Positions 25,667 through 37,800 of a stretch of 64,000 nucleotides of DNA are shown one piece after another. The DNA is from Tillus elongatus. Taxonomy: Eukaryota; Arthropoda; Insecta; Coleoptera; Cleridae. Each line of letters begins with the position of its first letter. Within the stretch, counting starts at the first letter, position 1. Made by a program: the position numbers and the translations under genes. Where the stretch lies: contig OZ023266.1 of NCBI GenBank assembly GCA_964006375.1, positions 20,592,590 to 20,656,589 on the forward strand. Reading direction: 5' to 3'. The notes below the pieces were generated by a model, which searched no databases, was not told the DNA's origin, and was given only the letters and a program-made list of their open reading frames with translations.

Positions 25667-26352
25667 AGGCTAGATGTATTCTCGCCACAATTAGAACCGT
25701 AGACCGGTTTCGATCTAATTAGAGCCTTTAGTACGGCATACTAATTGTAGCGAAAACATACCTATAAAATAATACGGCTATGGTAGCCAGCCATCCAACC
25801 CTAAGTGAGTGGTAAGACACGAAGCAACGTGTGGCCACCTAGTTGCGGAACCAAGTAGTATGTTGTCACGCCAGCTACAAATAACACCAAGTGTTAAAAA
25901 ATAGAGACTGTATACAACCAACTAACAATTTTGTAAATTGACAGCCCTTGCCCATTTATACACTAATATAGGGACAAAGTATGTAAGGCTAGATGCATTC
26001 TCGCCACAATTAGAACCGTAGACAGGTTTCGCTCTAATTAGAGCTCTTCAGTACGGCATACTAATTGTAGTGAAAATACACCTATAAAGTAATACGGCTA
26101 TGGTAGCCAGCCTTCCAACACTAAGTGTGTGGTAAGACACGAAGCAACGTGCCGCCACCTAGTTGTCGAACCAAGTAGTATGTTGTCACGCCAGCTCCAA
26201 ATTACACAAAGGGTTAAAAAATAGAGACTGTATACAACCAACTAACAATTTTGTAAATTGTCAGCCCTGGCCCATTTCTACACTCATATAGGGACAAAAT
26301 ATGTAAGGCTAGATGTATTATCGCCACGATTAGAACCGTAGACCGGTTTAGA
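25667..26352 (+). repeat. Tandem repeat, unit about 320 bp, just over two units
   Basis: The phrase AGGCTAGATG starts at 25667, 25986 and 26306. The intervening units match throughout (for example GGTAAGACACGAAGCAACGT). The third unit breaks off near 26352. No coding frame spans the units. Confidence 0.88.
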
Positions 26353-27130
26353 GCGACTTTAAACAAAACGGTGGCCATATTGAAAATGTATCTATTAAGT
26401 GTATTTTTAAGTTTATATTTTATTGTTTGTTGAGTTCCGGTTATAATTGTGTTGTGTTGTGGAGTTTACGTTTCTATTTGTTATTGCCGGGTTTCGTTAT
26501 TAAACTGTTTCACATAATATTACCTAGCATTACTACCTAATTAAGTATTGTAAATTAAATCCCAATATTTTTTATCGTGAATCGTTACGGAAAATTATGC
26601 TAAAAGTAGAAGTCTATTGTTAGACTCCTTGGCCTACTGCTTTTTGAACACATTCTCTTTCATTTGTTTTCTGGTATTGAATTTGATAACCTACTATTCT
26701 TAAAACGGTTTTTCTCAAAATTATCAGTGCAATTGCAAGATTTCTCAAGCCTGTTGTACATCATTGGAAATCTCTTTTCACAGGCTATCACATGAGCAAA
26801 TCTAATATGGCTGCCATAATAAAACAAACGTTGATACCTGTAGCTCAAAAACAAAAATGAAAATTCAAAGTTGAGAATAGCAAAAAAATTACTTTGTAAA
26901 AAGGGTCCTAATAATGTGCAAGTCTCAGACATGTCAGATCAATGCCTACTTAGATATTGAAGGAAAAAAAAATTGACAAATTTTGTTTTTTTTTTCAATA
27001 TAACTCAAAAACGAAACGAGTCAGAGCAAAATACAAGCATGAAATTCTACAAAACATTGCTAATTTAACCATCTCCCTGTCTCTGATAATAACGGAGAGA
27101 GCAATACATTTCCATCCAGTTTGGGACATA
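26353..27130. other. AT-rich sequence without a recognised gene
   Basis: The minus-strand frame at 26660-26932 and the plus-strand frame at 26957-27250 have no motif or family resemblance. Confidence 0.35.
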
Positions 27131-27131
27131 C

Positions 27132-27425
27132 TGTATACAGGGTGCCGCGTTTCTACGATAAAGCTCAACATCCGTTATTATACAAGATGCGAGAAAAAAT
27201 TATTAGTTTTCGAGTTATTTCAATTATTTTGCATCTGTTTACGGTTTTAGCATATATCAAAAATTATGATACTGCATCTTTACCAATAGATGGCGGAGTT
27301 CTATGGAAACAACACTTTCCGAGAGGTTCGAGAAAATGGAGATGCCATATACAAGGACCTCTTAGATAGAAGCTAAAGTAAAAAAAATGCCGTACCTATT
27401 TCTTTTTAAATGAAACAGCCTGTAT
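27132..27425 (+). mobile_element. Mariner-type MITE, about 290 bp
   Basis: TA is followed by CAGGGTGCCGCGTTTC at the left. The right end reads AACAGCCTG followed by TA. The left-end sequence recurs inverted at 28060-28145 and 43390-43480, and in weaker form inside the (TA)n-family copies. No coding frame. Confidence 0.55.
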
Positions 27426-27554
27426 TTTGTGATTTGCTTTATCATTTGTATAATACTCCCTATACCTAAAGTTTATAGTTTTGGAAATAAATACATTTAT
27501 AATCGCATACCATGGTATCATGTAGAGTGCAGTTGTAAAGAGCAATTTTTGAGT

Positions 27555-27760
27555 TAGAGCCTCGGTGGTTCAGGGGCAAGAACGCGTGCCTCTGAACCGA
27601 AGGGTACTGGGTTCGATTCCCAGGGTTTCCCTTCAATTTTTCCAGTACAAATTGTAATGAATTAACATCAACCGAGGTGTTGGCATTGTATTTGAGCAAG
27701 TTGAATTTCTGCACGTTCCGCCCTTCGGAGTGGGCGCAAAGTCGGTCCACCTATACGTAT
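27555..27760 (+). repeat. tRNA-derived SINE-like repeat
   Basis: The best-preserved head of the family: box A TGGTTCAGGGG and box B GGTTCGATTCC, spaced 36 bases apart. The body contains CGCCCTTCGGAGTGGGCG. The acceptor strands do not pair. Confidence 0.7.
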
Positions 27761-28930
<1,170 letters not shown>

Positions 28931-29014
28931 CTCAATCCGAGGGAAACAACCAAAAAAGCCACGGAAGCAAAGAAATCACCTGCGTGAGGATCCGGAGCCC
29001 AGAAACTTATGCTA

Positions 29015-29056
29015 ATAATACACGTGTTTCAAGCTTATTAGCCATCATCAGTTTCA
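29015..29056 (-). ncRNA. Candidate hammerhead ribozyme motif, minus strand
   Basis: The reverse complement reads CTGATGA, a short stem II (GGCTAATAAGCT), then GAAACACGTGTA, the same core as the plus-strand copy. Stem I is weaker here: GAAAC before the core can pair with GTTTC only beyond an internal loop. Cleavage would fall after GTA. Confidence 0.4.
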
Positions 29057-29175
29057 TTGTTTCCCTCGGATTGAGGGCCTACCAAATGTTGCTGCAAATG
29101 TGCACTGGTTGCCTGTTGTGACTCCGTGTATTTTTGCATCTTCATCCAGAGTGTTCCCATCTTCACCTGGCTATA

Positions 29176-29217
29176 CCGTACTGATGATGGCTAATAAGCT
29201 TGAAACACGTGTATGCG
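29176..29217 (+). ncRNA. Candidate hammerhead ribozyme motif, plus strand
   Basis: The core elements are in order: stem I strand CCGTA, then CTGATGA (29181-29187), stem II GGCT/AGCT around an AATA loop, GAAA, and a very short stem III formed by the self-complementary ACACGTGT. The predicted cleavage site after GTA (29213) is followed by TGCGG, which pairs with CCGTA (one G-U pair). The pair next to the core in stem II is U-U instead of G-C, which may weaken it. Known: short-stem-III hammerheads occur in Penelope-like elements and other retroelements. Activity is inferred. Confidence 0.55.
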
Positions 29218-29285
29218 GTTGTCTTCTTGCGGCTTGGCCCTTAACCTTTCTCCTTGTATAGTACAGAAATGCCGTGTTATAAATC

Positions 29286-29290
<5 letters not shown>

Positions 29291-29365
<75 letters not shown>
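29291..29365. repeat. (TA)n microsatellite
   Basis: A TA run. A right-end piece of the (TA)n family (CCTGGATGTGGGTTCTAGG) follows to about 29490. Confidence 0.95.
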
Positions 29366-29368
<3 letters not shown>

Positions 29369-30560
29369 GAGACTGACCCTGGATGTGGGTTCTAGGTCGC
29401 CTAGTTCGCGCTCATTTTAAGCAATTTTTTCAAAATTCAGAAGTCGGGATCTCCTCAATAGATGTTTTTTTTTTAGAAAAAAACTTAAAAGACAAAAAAC
29501 TTGACTATGCCATTTTTTCTCATAAATTATAAAATACATACAAAATTTTCATTGACACCTAATGAAAAAATTCAAGACACGAAAAAACAAATGATGGAAC
29601 CTGCGATTTTTAGAAGATAGAATAATTCATTTTTTATTGCATTTGCTACTTTACCGCAAGGGGTATGACAAAACCATTAGTAATACCACCGAAATAACTG
29701 CGCTGATTTCCATTGAGGTTTGCCAATATGTGCGACAGAATAAGACAAAATGACAGAGGGGAAAGCCAGGAGGCAAGGCTACGGTAACTGACACGGGTAC
29801 AAGCTAAATCTCTTCCAAAGTATGTAATGAATTATGCCAATTTAACAAGCGACAATAGAGTCATCTATACCGTAAATTCGACATGACTGTCTCACCAGTC
29901 TGGTCTAATAGGGTCTTGATACAAGAGATAATTGAATTAGAGGCTCAGATTAACACTCAAATACTATCCCCTGCCTAATTAGATCGCATACGGTCTCCTA
30001 AAAATACATCATTAACATTTTTCTAACGGGTTAATTACATTCAGGCCAGAGTCACTTATTTCTGTAATTTATAGAGCCGGGCCTTATTAGGGAAATTAAT
30101 TAAATTTGTTCTGAACAAATTTTAAACACTTTTTGCAAGTCGACAGCGAACGTAGATCATTCTCGTTGTCTGAAGGGAAACAGTAAAAGTTATTATTCTG
30201 TTTAATTTCATTACAAAGAAACAGTGAAATATGACTTAATTTGAATACCAAAATGAAAGTTTCAACAGCCGAACTTGCTTTTTAGGGGAACCCTGATTCA
30301 CTTGGTGTGGTTTAGTCAAAGATATAATAAAAAGTCTGGAAGCAGCAAGGGCGTTATTCTAGTGAATTTTCATAAAAATGTTCTTAATAGCAAATATGTC
30401 TTTTTTTATTGAAAGCAGTCATCAAAGTAGATTTCAACTATAACCTATGCAGTAGAAACAATGTACCCTATTTTATCAAATAAGCTTTTCGCCAAAACTC
30501 CCAAAAAAGTTTTTTGCCTAAAAATTTAATTTTTTTTTATCGAAAAGCCGAAAACATTTT
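29366..30560. other. Repeat ends and unassigned sequence left of piggyBac copy 1
   Basis: 29366-29490 is the right end of the (TA)n family. 30333-30560 begins with a MITE-A left end (GTCTGGAAGCAGCAAGGGCG). Between them (29490-30330) no gene or repeat was recognised. Confidence 0.5.
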
Positions 30561-30561
30561 T

Positions 30562-30565
30562 TTAA
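30562..30565 (+). repeat. TTAA target site, left flank of piggyBac copy 1
   Basis: TTAA directly before the terminal inverted repeat, matched by TTAA at 41062-41065. Confidence 0.9.
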
Positions 30566-30583
30566 CCCGGCGTCTGACATGTG
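30566..30583 (+). repeat. Left terminal inverted repeat of piggyBac copy 1
   Basis: It matches 41044-41061 inverted with one mismatch. Confidence 0.9.
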
Positions 30584-30904
30584 AAAATCTTTAAGATCTT
30601 CCGACATGTGGGGTATCACATACCCCACAATTATTTTTTTTTAATTTCCTTTAACTGAATTTTTGATATATATTTTTTATGACACTAAATACAAATATCA
30701 CATTTCTTCATCAGCAACACAAAAACTTCTTTAAAAGAAAATTGAAAAATCCTGTTTTAGGCAGTAAAAAAAACGTTTATAAAAAACTTTTATTTACAAC
30801 GGTTCTATACCATCAAATAAACAGAAACAATAGAATATAAATAAATAGTACATTGCAGTGTACTATATAAAAAAATTATATCAAAATATGTAAAACCAAA
30901 AAAG

Positions 30905-32692
30905 TTATGCATTTGTAAAGTGACTACAATTTTCGCAGTACATAAGCACGTGTTCTAAACATAACATTTTTTCGCAAGCCTCACATACATATTTAGTTTT
31001 GCGATCACGATTACGAGGACAAAAATCACATCTGCGCGGTTTGTTAGGTCTTTGTTTCTTTGTAGGAGGTTCTTCGGGTTCTCCTCTGATTTTGAACAAA
31101 GCCGTCCTTATTTCGCGAGGTAGTCTAAAGTTGGTCATCCTTGCTTTTTGATAATAGTTTATCAATTCAAACCCCAACATTGTGAGAAAATCTTTTCTTT
31201 TCAGAATTAATCCATTATTATTTTCACGATGAATTATCTGGGAATTGATACCAGCAGTGTTCATTATAGAAAAAAAAATAGTGTTAGAGGCCATCGTCGG
31301 CTATTGCGAGATACTTTATAGTTTGCAGACAATTCATATACTGTATCCACCCCTCCTTTCGTTAGATTGTAGAATGAAATTATTTCAGGTAGCTTATCTT
31401 CGGATTCATCTACGGAATCGTCATGGTGAAGAATTGACATCAGCCACCTTACCCTTTCTTGGAACGTACGATACTATTGTAAAATTTTCTTGAAAACCAA
31501 AAACACTTGACTTTGTTGGTCGATTTCGAACATTCAAAAATGTCGGAGAGATTTCCCTTTTATTTTTTCGAATTGTACCGACTCCAGTCACATGATTATT
31601 TGTACGGAGCTTTTCAAATGGATCGTAACTTGTGTACCAATTGTCACACGTAATATTTCTGTGACTACCATCATATGGACTGACGAGCCGTTCCACTATT
31701 GCAGTTGGAGTATTACTAAGAGCAAAGGGCCCATCAGGTTGCTTACCCGCATAGACCTCCATGTTTACTAAATAATGCGTTCGGGCATCTACCAAAGCTT
31801 GAACCTTAATGCCGTACTTAGCCGGTTTATTCGGTATGTACTGGCGAAATGGACATCTGCCTCTAAAAGCTTCCAATTTCTCATCAATGGTTAAATATCT
31901 ACCAGGCGAATTGGAATTTTTGCAATTATCAGTAAATTTTTCTGTTATGGCTCTAATAGGTGCCAGCTTATCTATTTCGCGTCTTTGCGAGCGATTTTCT
32001 TTATTATTAAATCGCAAACATGTAAGCAAAAATTCAAACCGTCTTTGGGCCATAGTTCCTCGAAATATTTCAAAACCGGTTCCGTCAGTTTTCCATAAAT
32101 CCTTCAGTAAACGGTGGTTGTTTCGAAAAACTCCTGCTAAATATAGCAGTCTGAATAAAGCTTTTAGTTCTATATTATTTGTAGGTTGATAATAAGAAGA
32201 TTTCTCCCATTCACGTGTTTTTTTCCTCAATTCGTTGATTTGTCCACTGCGTAATATCGTCTATCATTTCTTAATCGATGAAAATAAGAATACATTCAAG
32301 AGGACTTTTTTTTTATCTCTAGCGGATCTTTTGACACCAGGTAATTGAGTTATCAGGTTCTCGCCTCGGGTTCTCACATTCTTGTTATAATATGTTTTTC
32401 TCCATTTAGTTCTATTTTTCCCTAAATAGTATTTTTCCCGATCTTGCACTATTTCAGATTCATTTTCGGTTACATCATTTTCGTGTGCGTTAGTGGTAAC
32501 ACTGGCAGCTTCCATAAGGTTACCTTGTCCATCTTCATTATTTGCTTCCTGCTCAACATCTGGATAGTCACTGTTTATGCTTACATTGTCTATCTCACTC
32601 TCATCGTCTGATTCAATTACTTCTTCATCTTCGCTTTGCACCTCCTTCCACAGATCCTCAAGGCGACGCATTTCCTTTTCGTAGTCTCCCAT
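30905..32692 (-). pseudogene. piggyBac transposase, copy 1, frameshifted
   Basis: The likely start is MGDYEKEM at 32692, followed by an acidic N-terminus (QSEDEEVIESDDESEID). The catalytic core (32230-31421) has TIDEKLEAFRGRCPFRQYIP (first Asp), NITCDNWYTSYDPFEKL (second Asp) and then, after a shift, GGVDTVYEL (third Asp). The C-terminus is a Cys-rich finger (CDFCPRNRDRK, YVCEACEKMLCLEH, CENC) ending at 30905. At least three indels break it: an A-run near 32310, a shift near 31440 and another near 31280. There is also a stop in the IDEEM region. The family cuts and pastes at TTAA without leaving a footprint. This copy cannot make a full protein. Confidence 0.92.
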
Positions 32693-32773
32693 AGTTAGAC
32701 TAATGATTTCAAGGGCTGGTGAATAATATCGACATTTAATAAGGAAACAAACCTCAAAATTTTGAAGCAAAGG

Positions 32774-32777
32774 CGCG
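32774..32777 (+). repeat. Target site duplication CGCG, left
   Basis: CGCG before the 5' LTR. The same tetranucleotide follows the 3' LTR at 40794-40797, and it is single in the unoccupied copy at 42508-42511. Confidence 0.9.
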
Positions 32778-32929
32778 AGTTATGGTTGCACCACCCGGTA
32801 TACTACACACACCAAGGCTACTGTCAGCACATATGGGTACGTTGCGCTACACCGGCTTTTCCGTCGACTCAGCGTCCGGTTGAAGTGCAGCGACATTACC
32901 GAGGGGAAATTGATCAGCAATTAATAGTC

Positions 32930-32937
32930 TATAAATA
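32930..32937 (+). promoter_or_regulatory. TATA-like box in 5' LTR
   Basis: TATAAATA in the middle of the LTR, the expected place for the U3 promoter. The RNA start would lie some 25-30 bases downstream. Confidence 0.5.
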
Positions 32938-33070
32938 TATGTCGAACATTAATATTCAACAGTTAGTCTTTGCCATCCAGCCATAATGGTATTAGATTAC
33001 TCATATGTATTTTATTGTAATTTTTATATTATTTAAATTTTAATATATATAACGTTGTACTGTAACTTCG

Positions 33071-33076
33071 AATAAA
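33071..33076 (+). promoter_or_regulatory. Polyadenylation signal in LTR
   Basis: AATAAA. The same signal in the 3' LTR is at 40745-40750. Confidence 0.55.
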
Positions 33077-33118
33077 TAAATTTAACTTTATGAAGTTCAA
33101 TTGAAGTACAACTCTAAG

Positions 33119-33136
33119 TGGCGCAGTCGTTAGTAT
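33119..33136 (+). other. Primer binding site, tRNA-Ser type
   Basis: TGGCGCAGTCG directly at the LTR boundary, sharing the LTR's last T. It is close to the tRNA-Ser primer site of 17.6 and 297 (TGGCGCAGTCGGTAGGAT). Complementarity weakens after the first 11 bases. Confidence 0.75.
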
Positions 33137-33371
33137 GAGTTTAGTGCCCTTTTGACAAATATCGCAAAAGTCCGCACTTCGATTTTTATCGTTAAAAACT
33201 CAGAACCAGCTTCAAAGTCAACAAAGAACAGCATCGTCCAAGTTGATAAAAATAATTTAAGTAACTTTCAATTAAAAATACAGTGAGTGCGCGAGCGATC
33301 ATAAGAGAAAATAAGGTTTGATACGGAACTTCTGCCTACGAAGTTGTCTGCCTTATTCGCTGTATCTTATG

Positions 33372-33418
33372 ATGCTGAAGCAAAGAAGAACAGAAATCGT
33401 CTTCATCTTCACATTGGC
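33372..33418 (+). other. Candidate env leader exon with start codon
   Basis: An ATG at 33372 opens 15 codons plus two bases up to a consensus splice donor (GTAAGT) at 33419. Joined to the acceptor at 38700, the phase matches the env frame. The junction falls inside a hydrophobic stretch, as expected for a signal peptide. Known: errantiviral env is made from a spliced mRNA. The splice itself is inferred. Confidence 0.65.
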
Positions 33419-33424
33419 GTAAGT
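33419..33424 (+). promoter_or_regulatory. Splice donor in leader (env mRNA)
   Basis: GTAAGT, a consensus donor, between the primer site and gag. Confidence 0.6.
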
Positions 33425-33550
33425 GCTTTCATTGTTCCTTTGAATTTCCTTGTCCTACCTTAATCTAAAATCGATTAAAGTTAGAAGCAAATATTACGGG
33501 AAATATTAATTAAAATTTTACCCAAATTTAAATTATTGATTAATAAATTA

Positions 33551-34891
33551 ATGTCAGACTCTGAAACAGAGACAGTTGACAATTTTAATAATAAAGTAAA
33601 AATAAATTTAGCACCTCCCAAACTTATAGTAACAGAGAAAAATACAATAAGCTCAAATAACAATCAAATTATGGCAAATCAATTACAAAATTATCACATT
33701 AATGCTATTCCCGCATACGATGGGGACCAGCATACTTTAGCTTTATTTATTTCAGCGTGTGAAAATTTTCTCACTTCATTTGTTGATAGAACAAATGATG
33801 ACAATCCAAATAACCAATGGATGCTTAGAATAGTAATAAGTAAATTAGAAGGTAGAGCTAGAACATTGATAGGTAGTAGGGAAGATGCCACAAATTGGCC
33901 TCGTATTAAACAATTATTGCAACAATACTTCGGCGACCAGAGAGACGAAGACTGTTTAGCTAGGGACCTCTTGCTCTTAAAGCCAGACCCTAGAGAAACC
34001 CCATACCAATTCGGTATGAGAATACAAGACTCACGTAGTCTTTTAGCTTCAAAAGTAAGACTAACAACTGCAAACGAAGCATTTCGTTTAATTAAAAATG
34101 AATTTTACGATAAAGTGGCACTGAAAACCTATTTACATGGTTTGAGTGGTCAACTAGGGTTAGCAGTTAGGCTACAAAACCCGACTAATCTAGAACACGC
34201 TATGTCGCTTGTTCTGGAAGAAGAGAATTTTCAATATGGAGAAAAACAAATGAAATATCTCCACAATCAATCCACAAATTTTAAAAACTCAAATGTACCA
34301 AATAAACAACCTCAATACGTACAGAATCAGCAAAATAATAGAAATAACGTTCCGCATTTTACGCACCCCCGACAATTCCATAACCAACCCACATACAGAA
34401 AGCCCTTAAATTTACGTAATCCGCCCCCACAACAGCTGACATAAAACGTATTCAGACCAAATCCAAATTTCAGACCAAACTATAGGCCAACACCTATGGA
34501 GGTATCTGCAAAAAATTCCTCGATACATACACGTCCCAATCCAAATTTTAGACAACATTTCCAGCCCGAACCTATGGAAATGTCATCTAGAAATTTCAAT
34601 ACTCATCCGAGAGGTCCTAACGGGCCTAACGCACAGTCATCACCTACCCAATTATACCATCAAGAGGTTCAACATGAATTTAAATCAGACAACCCTGTTT
34701 ATGAAGAATCTTATGAAAATTATCCTTCAGAAACACACTCTTATACAATTCCTGAAGATGACGCTCGTTACTTTGACGAAACGAATCATGAAACGTACGA
34801 AGAAGAAACTAGACCTGAAGCAGCTTTTGAACAAACAGATAACATCGAACAAAATTTTATTCAGGTTATCGAACTAAACAAAAAAATATAG
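33551..34891 (+). pseudogene. gag: gag of the errantivirus-like element, interrupted by one in-frame stop
   Basis: The start ATG at 33551 (MSDSETETVDNF) is chosen over a weaker upstream ATG at 33536. The first 300 codons carry the capsid-like part (FISACENFLTSFV, RIVISKLEGRARTLI, PYQFGMRIQDSRSLL). A TAA at 34442-34444 stops the frame. The same frame then continues, rich in Asn, Pro and Gln, to TAG at 34889. The stop is a single codon with no shift, so one substitution explains it. There is no CCHC zinc knuckle, which is usual for errantiviral gag. The protein would form the particle shell. Confidence 0.88.
34880..34886 (+). promoter_or_regulatory. Candidate -1 frameshift site between gag and pol
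   Basis: Seven A residues lie two codons before the gag stop. pol lies in the -1 frame relative to gag and is open from this point, with no ATG before the protease. A slippery A-run fits gypsy-type gag-pol expression. Confidence 0.6.
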
Positions 34892-37800
34892 TACAGATAA
34901 ATTCTGTAAACCACCCTAAATTGCCTTATATACTGGTCGAAATCAACCCCTCATTTCAAATGCGACTTATGCTTGACACCGGTTCGATGAAATCGCTGTT
35001 ATGTGAAAATATTGCCCATAATTTTTATTCCAAATTTATAGAGCATGAAAAATTTCAAATTAAATCTGTTCACCAAACCAGTATTCATAATGAAATTCTA
35101 AAAATTCCTCTACCAAGTATATTTAAAACAGGCAGAGCTAAATTTAAATTCTATGTATTTAACATTAATAATCAATATCATGGGTTAATTGGTACTGACC
35201 TTCTCCAACAACTGGGAGCTAAAATAGATTTTTATAATAGGAAATTGGTAACGAAGCATACATGCATTCCCTTGTATATACCATGTGACGACGACATACA
35301 TCGCGAATGTAACTCGAAACCACAAGAATTAAATAACATAATACTGCCTGCGAGATGTGAAACAATAGTCAAACTTCCTATAGACTGTAGTTCCAACATA
35401 GGCATAATAAATAATATAAAACTCGAGTCAGGTGTAATTATTCCTGCATCTATCGTGACAGTTTCAAATGGCCAGGCTATAACCTCTATAGTGAATAGTA
35501 ATGAAAATCCCGTACAGCTGATTATACATAAAGCTATTTATGCAGAACCTGTTTCAACTAACGAATTAAATTCCATTCATCATAACAAAGATATCGACTT
35601 AGAAAACATAGATGGTACTGCTAATGAAATTGACAAATTACAAATTCAAAATTTAAACAGATTAAGACTTGATCACACTAATGACGAAGAACGAGACATG
35701 ATAGAAAACTTATGTTACGAGTACAGAGACATATTTTATTGCGAAGGTGTCCCATTATCATTTTCTAATCAAGTTAAACATAGTATTAGGTTATCTAATC
35801 CTAACCCAGTATTTGTTAAGCCATATCGATTACCTGAAGCTCAAAAGCAAGAAGTCAAAAGACAAATTGACGACTTGTTAAGACAAAAAATTATTCAGCC
35901 ATCTTCCAGCCCGTGGAACAGCCCTGTCCTGATTGTTAACAAAAAATCAGATGCCAGTGGCAAACAAAAATTTCGCATGGTCATAGACTATAGACGTCTT
36001 AATGAACAAACTATTGGTGATAAGTATCCCTTACCCAATATTTCGGAAATATTGGATAAATTAGGTCGTAGCCAGTATTATACCACTTTAGACTTAGCCT
36101 CAGGATATCATCAAATTGAAATGAATCCTGAAGATATGGAAAAAACTGCCTTCAGCTCTGAAGGGGGGCACTATATGTACAGGCGTATGCCATTCGGGTT
36201 GAAGGGAGCGCCTAGTACCTTTCAAAGGGCTATGGATAATATCCTTAGGGGTATTCAAAATGAAAAATGTTTTACCTACCTTGATGACATCATAATTTTC
36301 AGTACTTCTTTGCAAGAACACATAGAAAGGTTGACAAATGTATTCGAAAGGTTAAGAAAGGCTAATTTAAAAATACAGCTTGACAAGAGTGAATTTTTAA
36401 AAAAGGAAGTAGCCTACCTCGGGCACATTATCACGTCCGAAGGCGTAAAACCAAATCCTGATAAAGTAAAGGCTGTAAGAGAATTCCCCATACCTAAAAC
36501 AAGAAAAGAGATCAAAGGATTTCTAGGTCTTGTAGGGTACTACCGAAAATTTATTAAAGACTTCGGTAAATTAACAAAACCATTGACTCGATGCTTAAAA
36601 AAAAATGCAACTATAGTTCATGATAGTAGTTTTATAGAAGCTTTCGAAACATGCAAAAATATATTAATGAATGACCCCGTATTACAATACCCTGATTTCA
36701 CAAAACCCTTTATACTCACTACGGATGCTTCCAATGTAGCCCTTGGAGCTGTCCTTTCTCAAGGGTCAGTAGGTAATGATAAACCTATTAGTTATGCTTC
36801 TCGTACCCTCAATGAAACAGAGCAGAGATACTCCACCATTGAACGGGAACTTCTTTCTATTGTTTGGGCCACCAAATACTTCCGCCCCTATCTTTATGGT
36901 CGTAAGTTCTATATATATACTGGCCTTTAGTATGGCTTATGCAACTAAAGGAACCCAATTCAAAATTAACACGTTGGCGTTTAAAACTCGAGGAATATGA
37001 CTATGAAATAATTTATAAAAAAGGGTCTCTAAACTGCAACGCAGATTCCTTGTCCCGCATCCAAGTTCATGCTTTAGAGGATGCAGAAATTTCATCAATC
37101 GCTAATAATTTTGATGAGGACGAAAGACCTCTCCAAGATTTACAAAGGCAGCTCAACACCCCAAATTTTGATGACGTTGTGCAACCAACTGAACCCGAAT
37201 ATATTCCGCCAATGAGCCCTCCAGAACTCTCTTTTATTCCAGTAGAAATTCCTAGCACCTCAAGCAACACTATTCCACCTATAAGCCGAACAGACAAAAC
37301 AACACTTGAACAAAATAACGACTTACGAGACAGTGATCATTCACAAGTAAATGTAGAACCAAAAATAGGTATTCAGATATCAGATGTTCCTATAGAAAAA
37401 CAACTAAACCAATATTATATATCTCCCGTACATAATAATCCAAGACCAGTAAAACAACTAAAGGTTAACAATCAAATTAAATATTTGGTGCAAATCCCGA
37501 GAAATGATAATCGACAAGCAATCATAAATTTTCTAAAGGAATATACTACAATAGGCAAAAGGTATTACTTTAATTTCGAAACAGAAAAATTATACCAAGA
37601 TTTCTGTTCAGTGTATGTGGAAATATTTAACAACAATGCACCCATTATTATCAGTTGCCCCAAGCATCGTCTGCCCTTAGCCGACGATGAAGAGATTAAC
37701 GAGGTAATTAGAAATTATCACGAGGGAAAAACTAACCATAGAGGTATAATAGAAACTATAAAACAAATATCCAACAAGTATTACTTTCAAAAAATGCGTG

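Larger units (their letters stand above)
32778..33119 (+). repeat. 5' LTR, 342 bp
   Basis: It is identical to the 3' LTR except for one base (CAGCCATAATGG here, CAGCCTTAATGG there). It contains a TATA-like box and AATAAA. Confidence 0.96.

Noticed and set aside
27555..27630. tRNA gene suggested by box A and box B
   Set aside because: The acceptor and T stems do not pair, and the same head recurs with a shared body at four other places, so it is a SINE.
29018..29213. Transposon with 33-bp terminal inverted repeats
   Set aside because: No target duplication flanks the pair, and the repeats contain ordered hammerhead core elements that explain the conservation better.
32762..32986. Small protein repeated at 32762 and 40460
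   Set aside because: The two frames are identical because they lie in the two LTRs. They are non-coding LTR sequence.
34674..34877. 67-codon frame inside gag
   Set aside because: It is an out-of-frame shadow of the Asn/Gln-rich end of gag.
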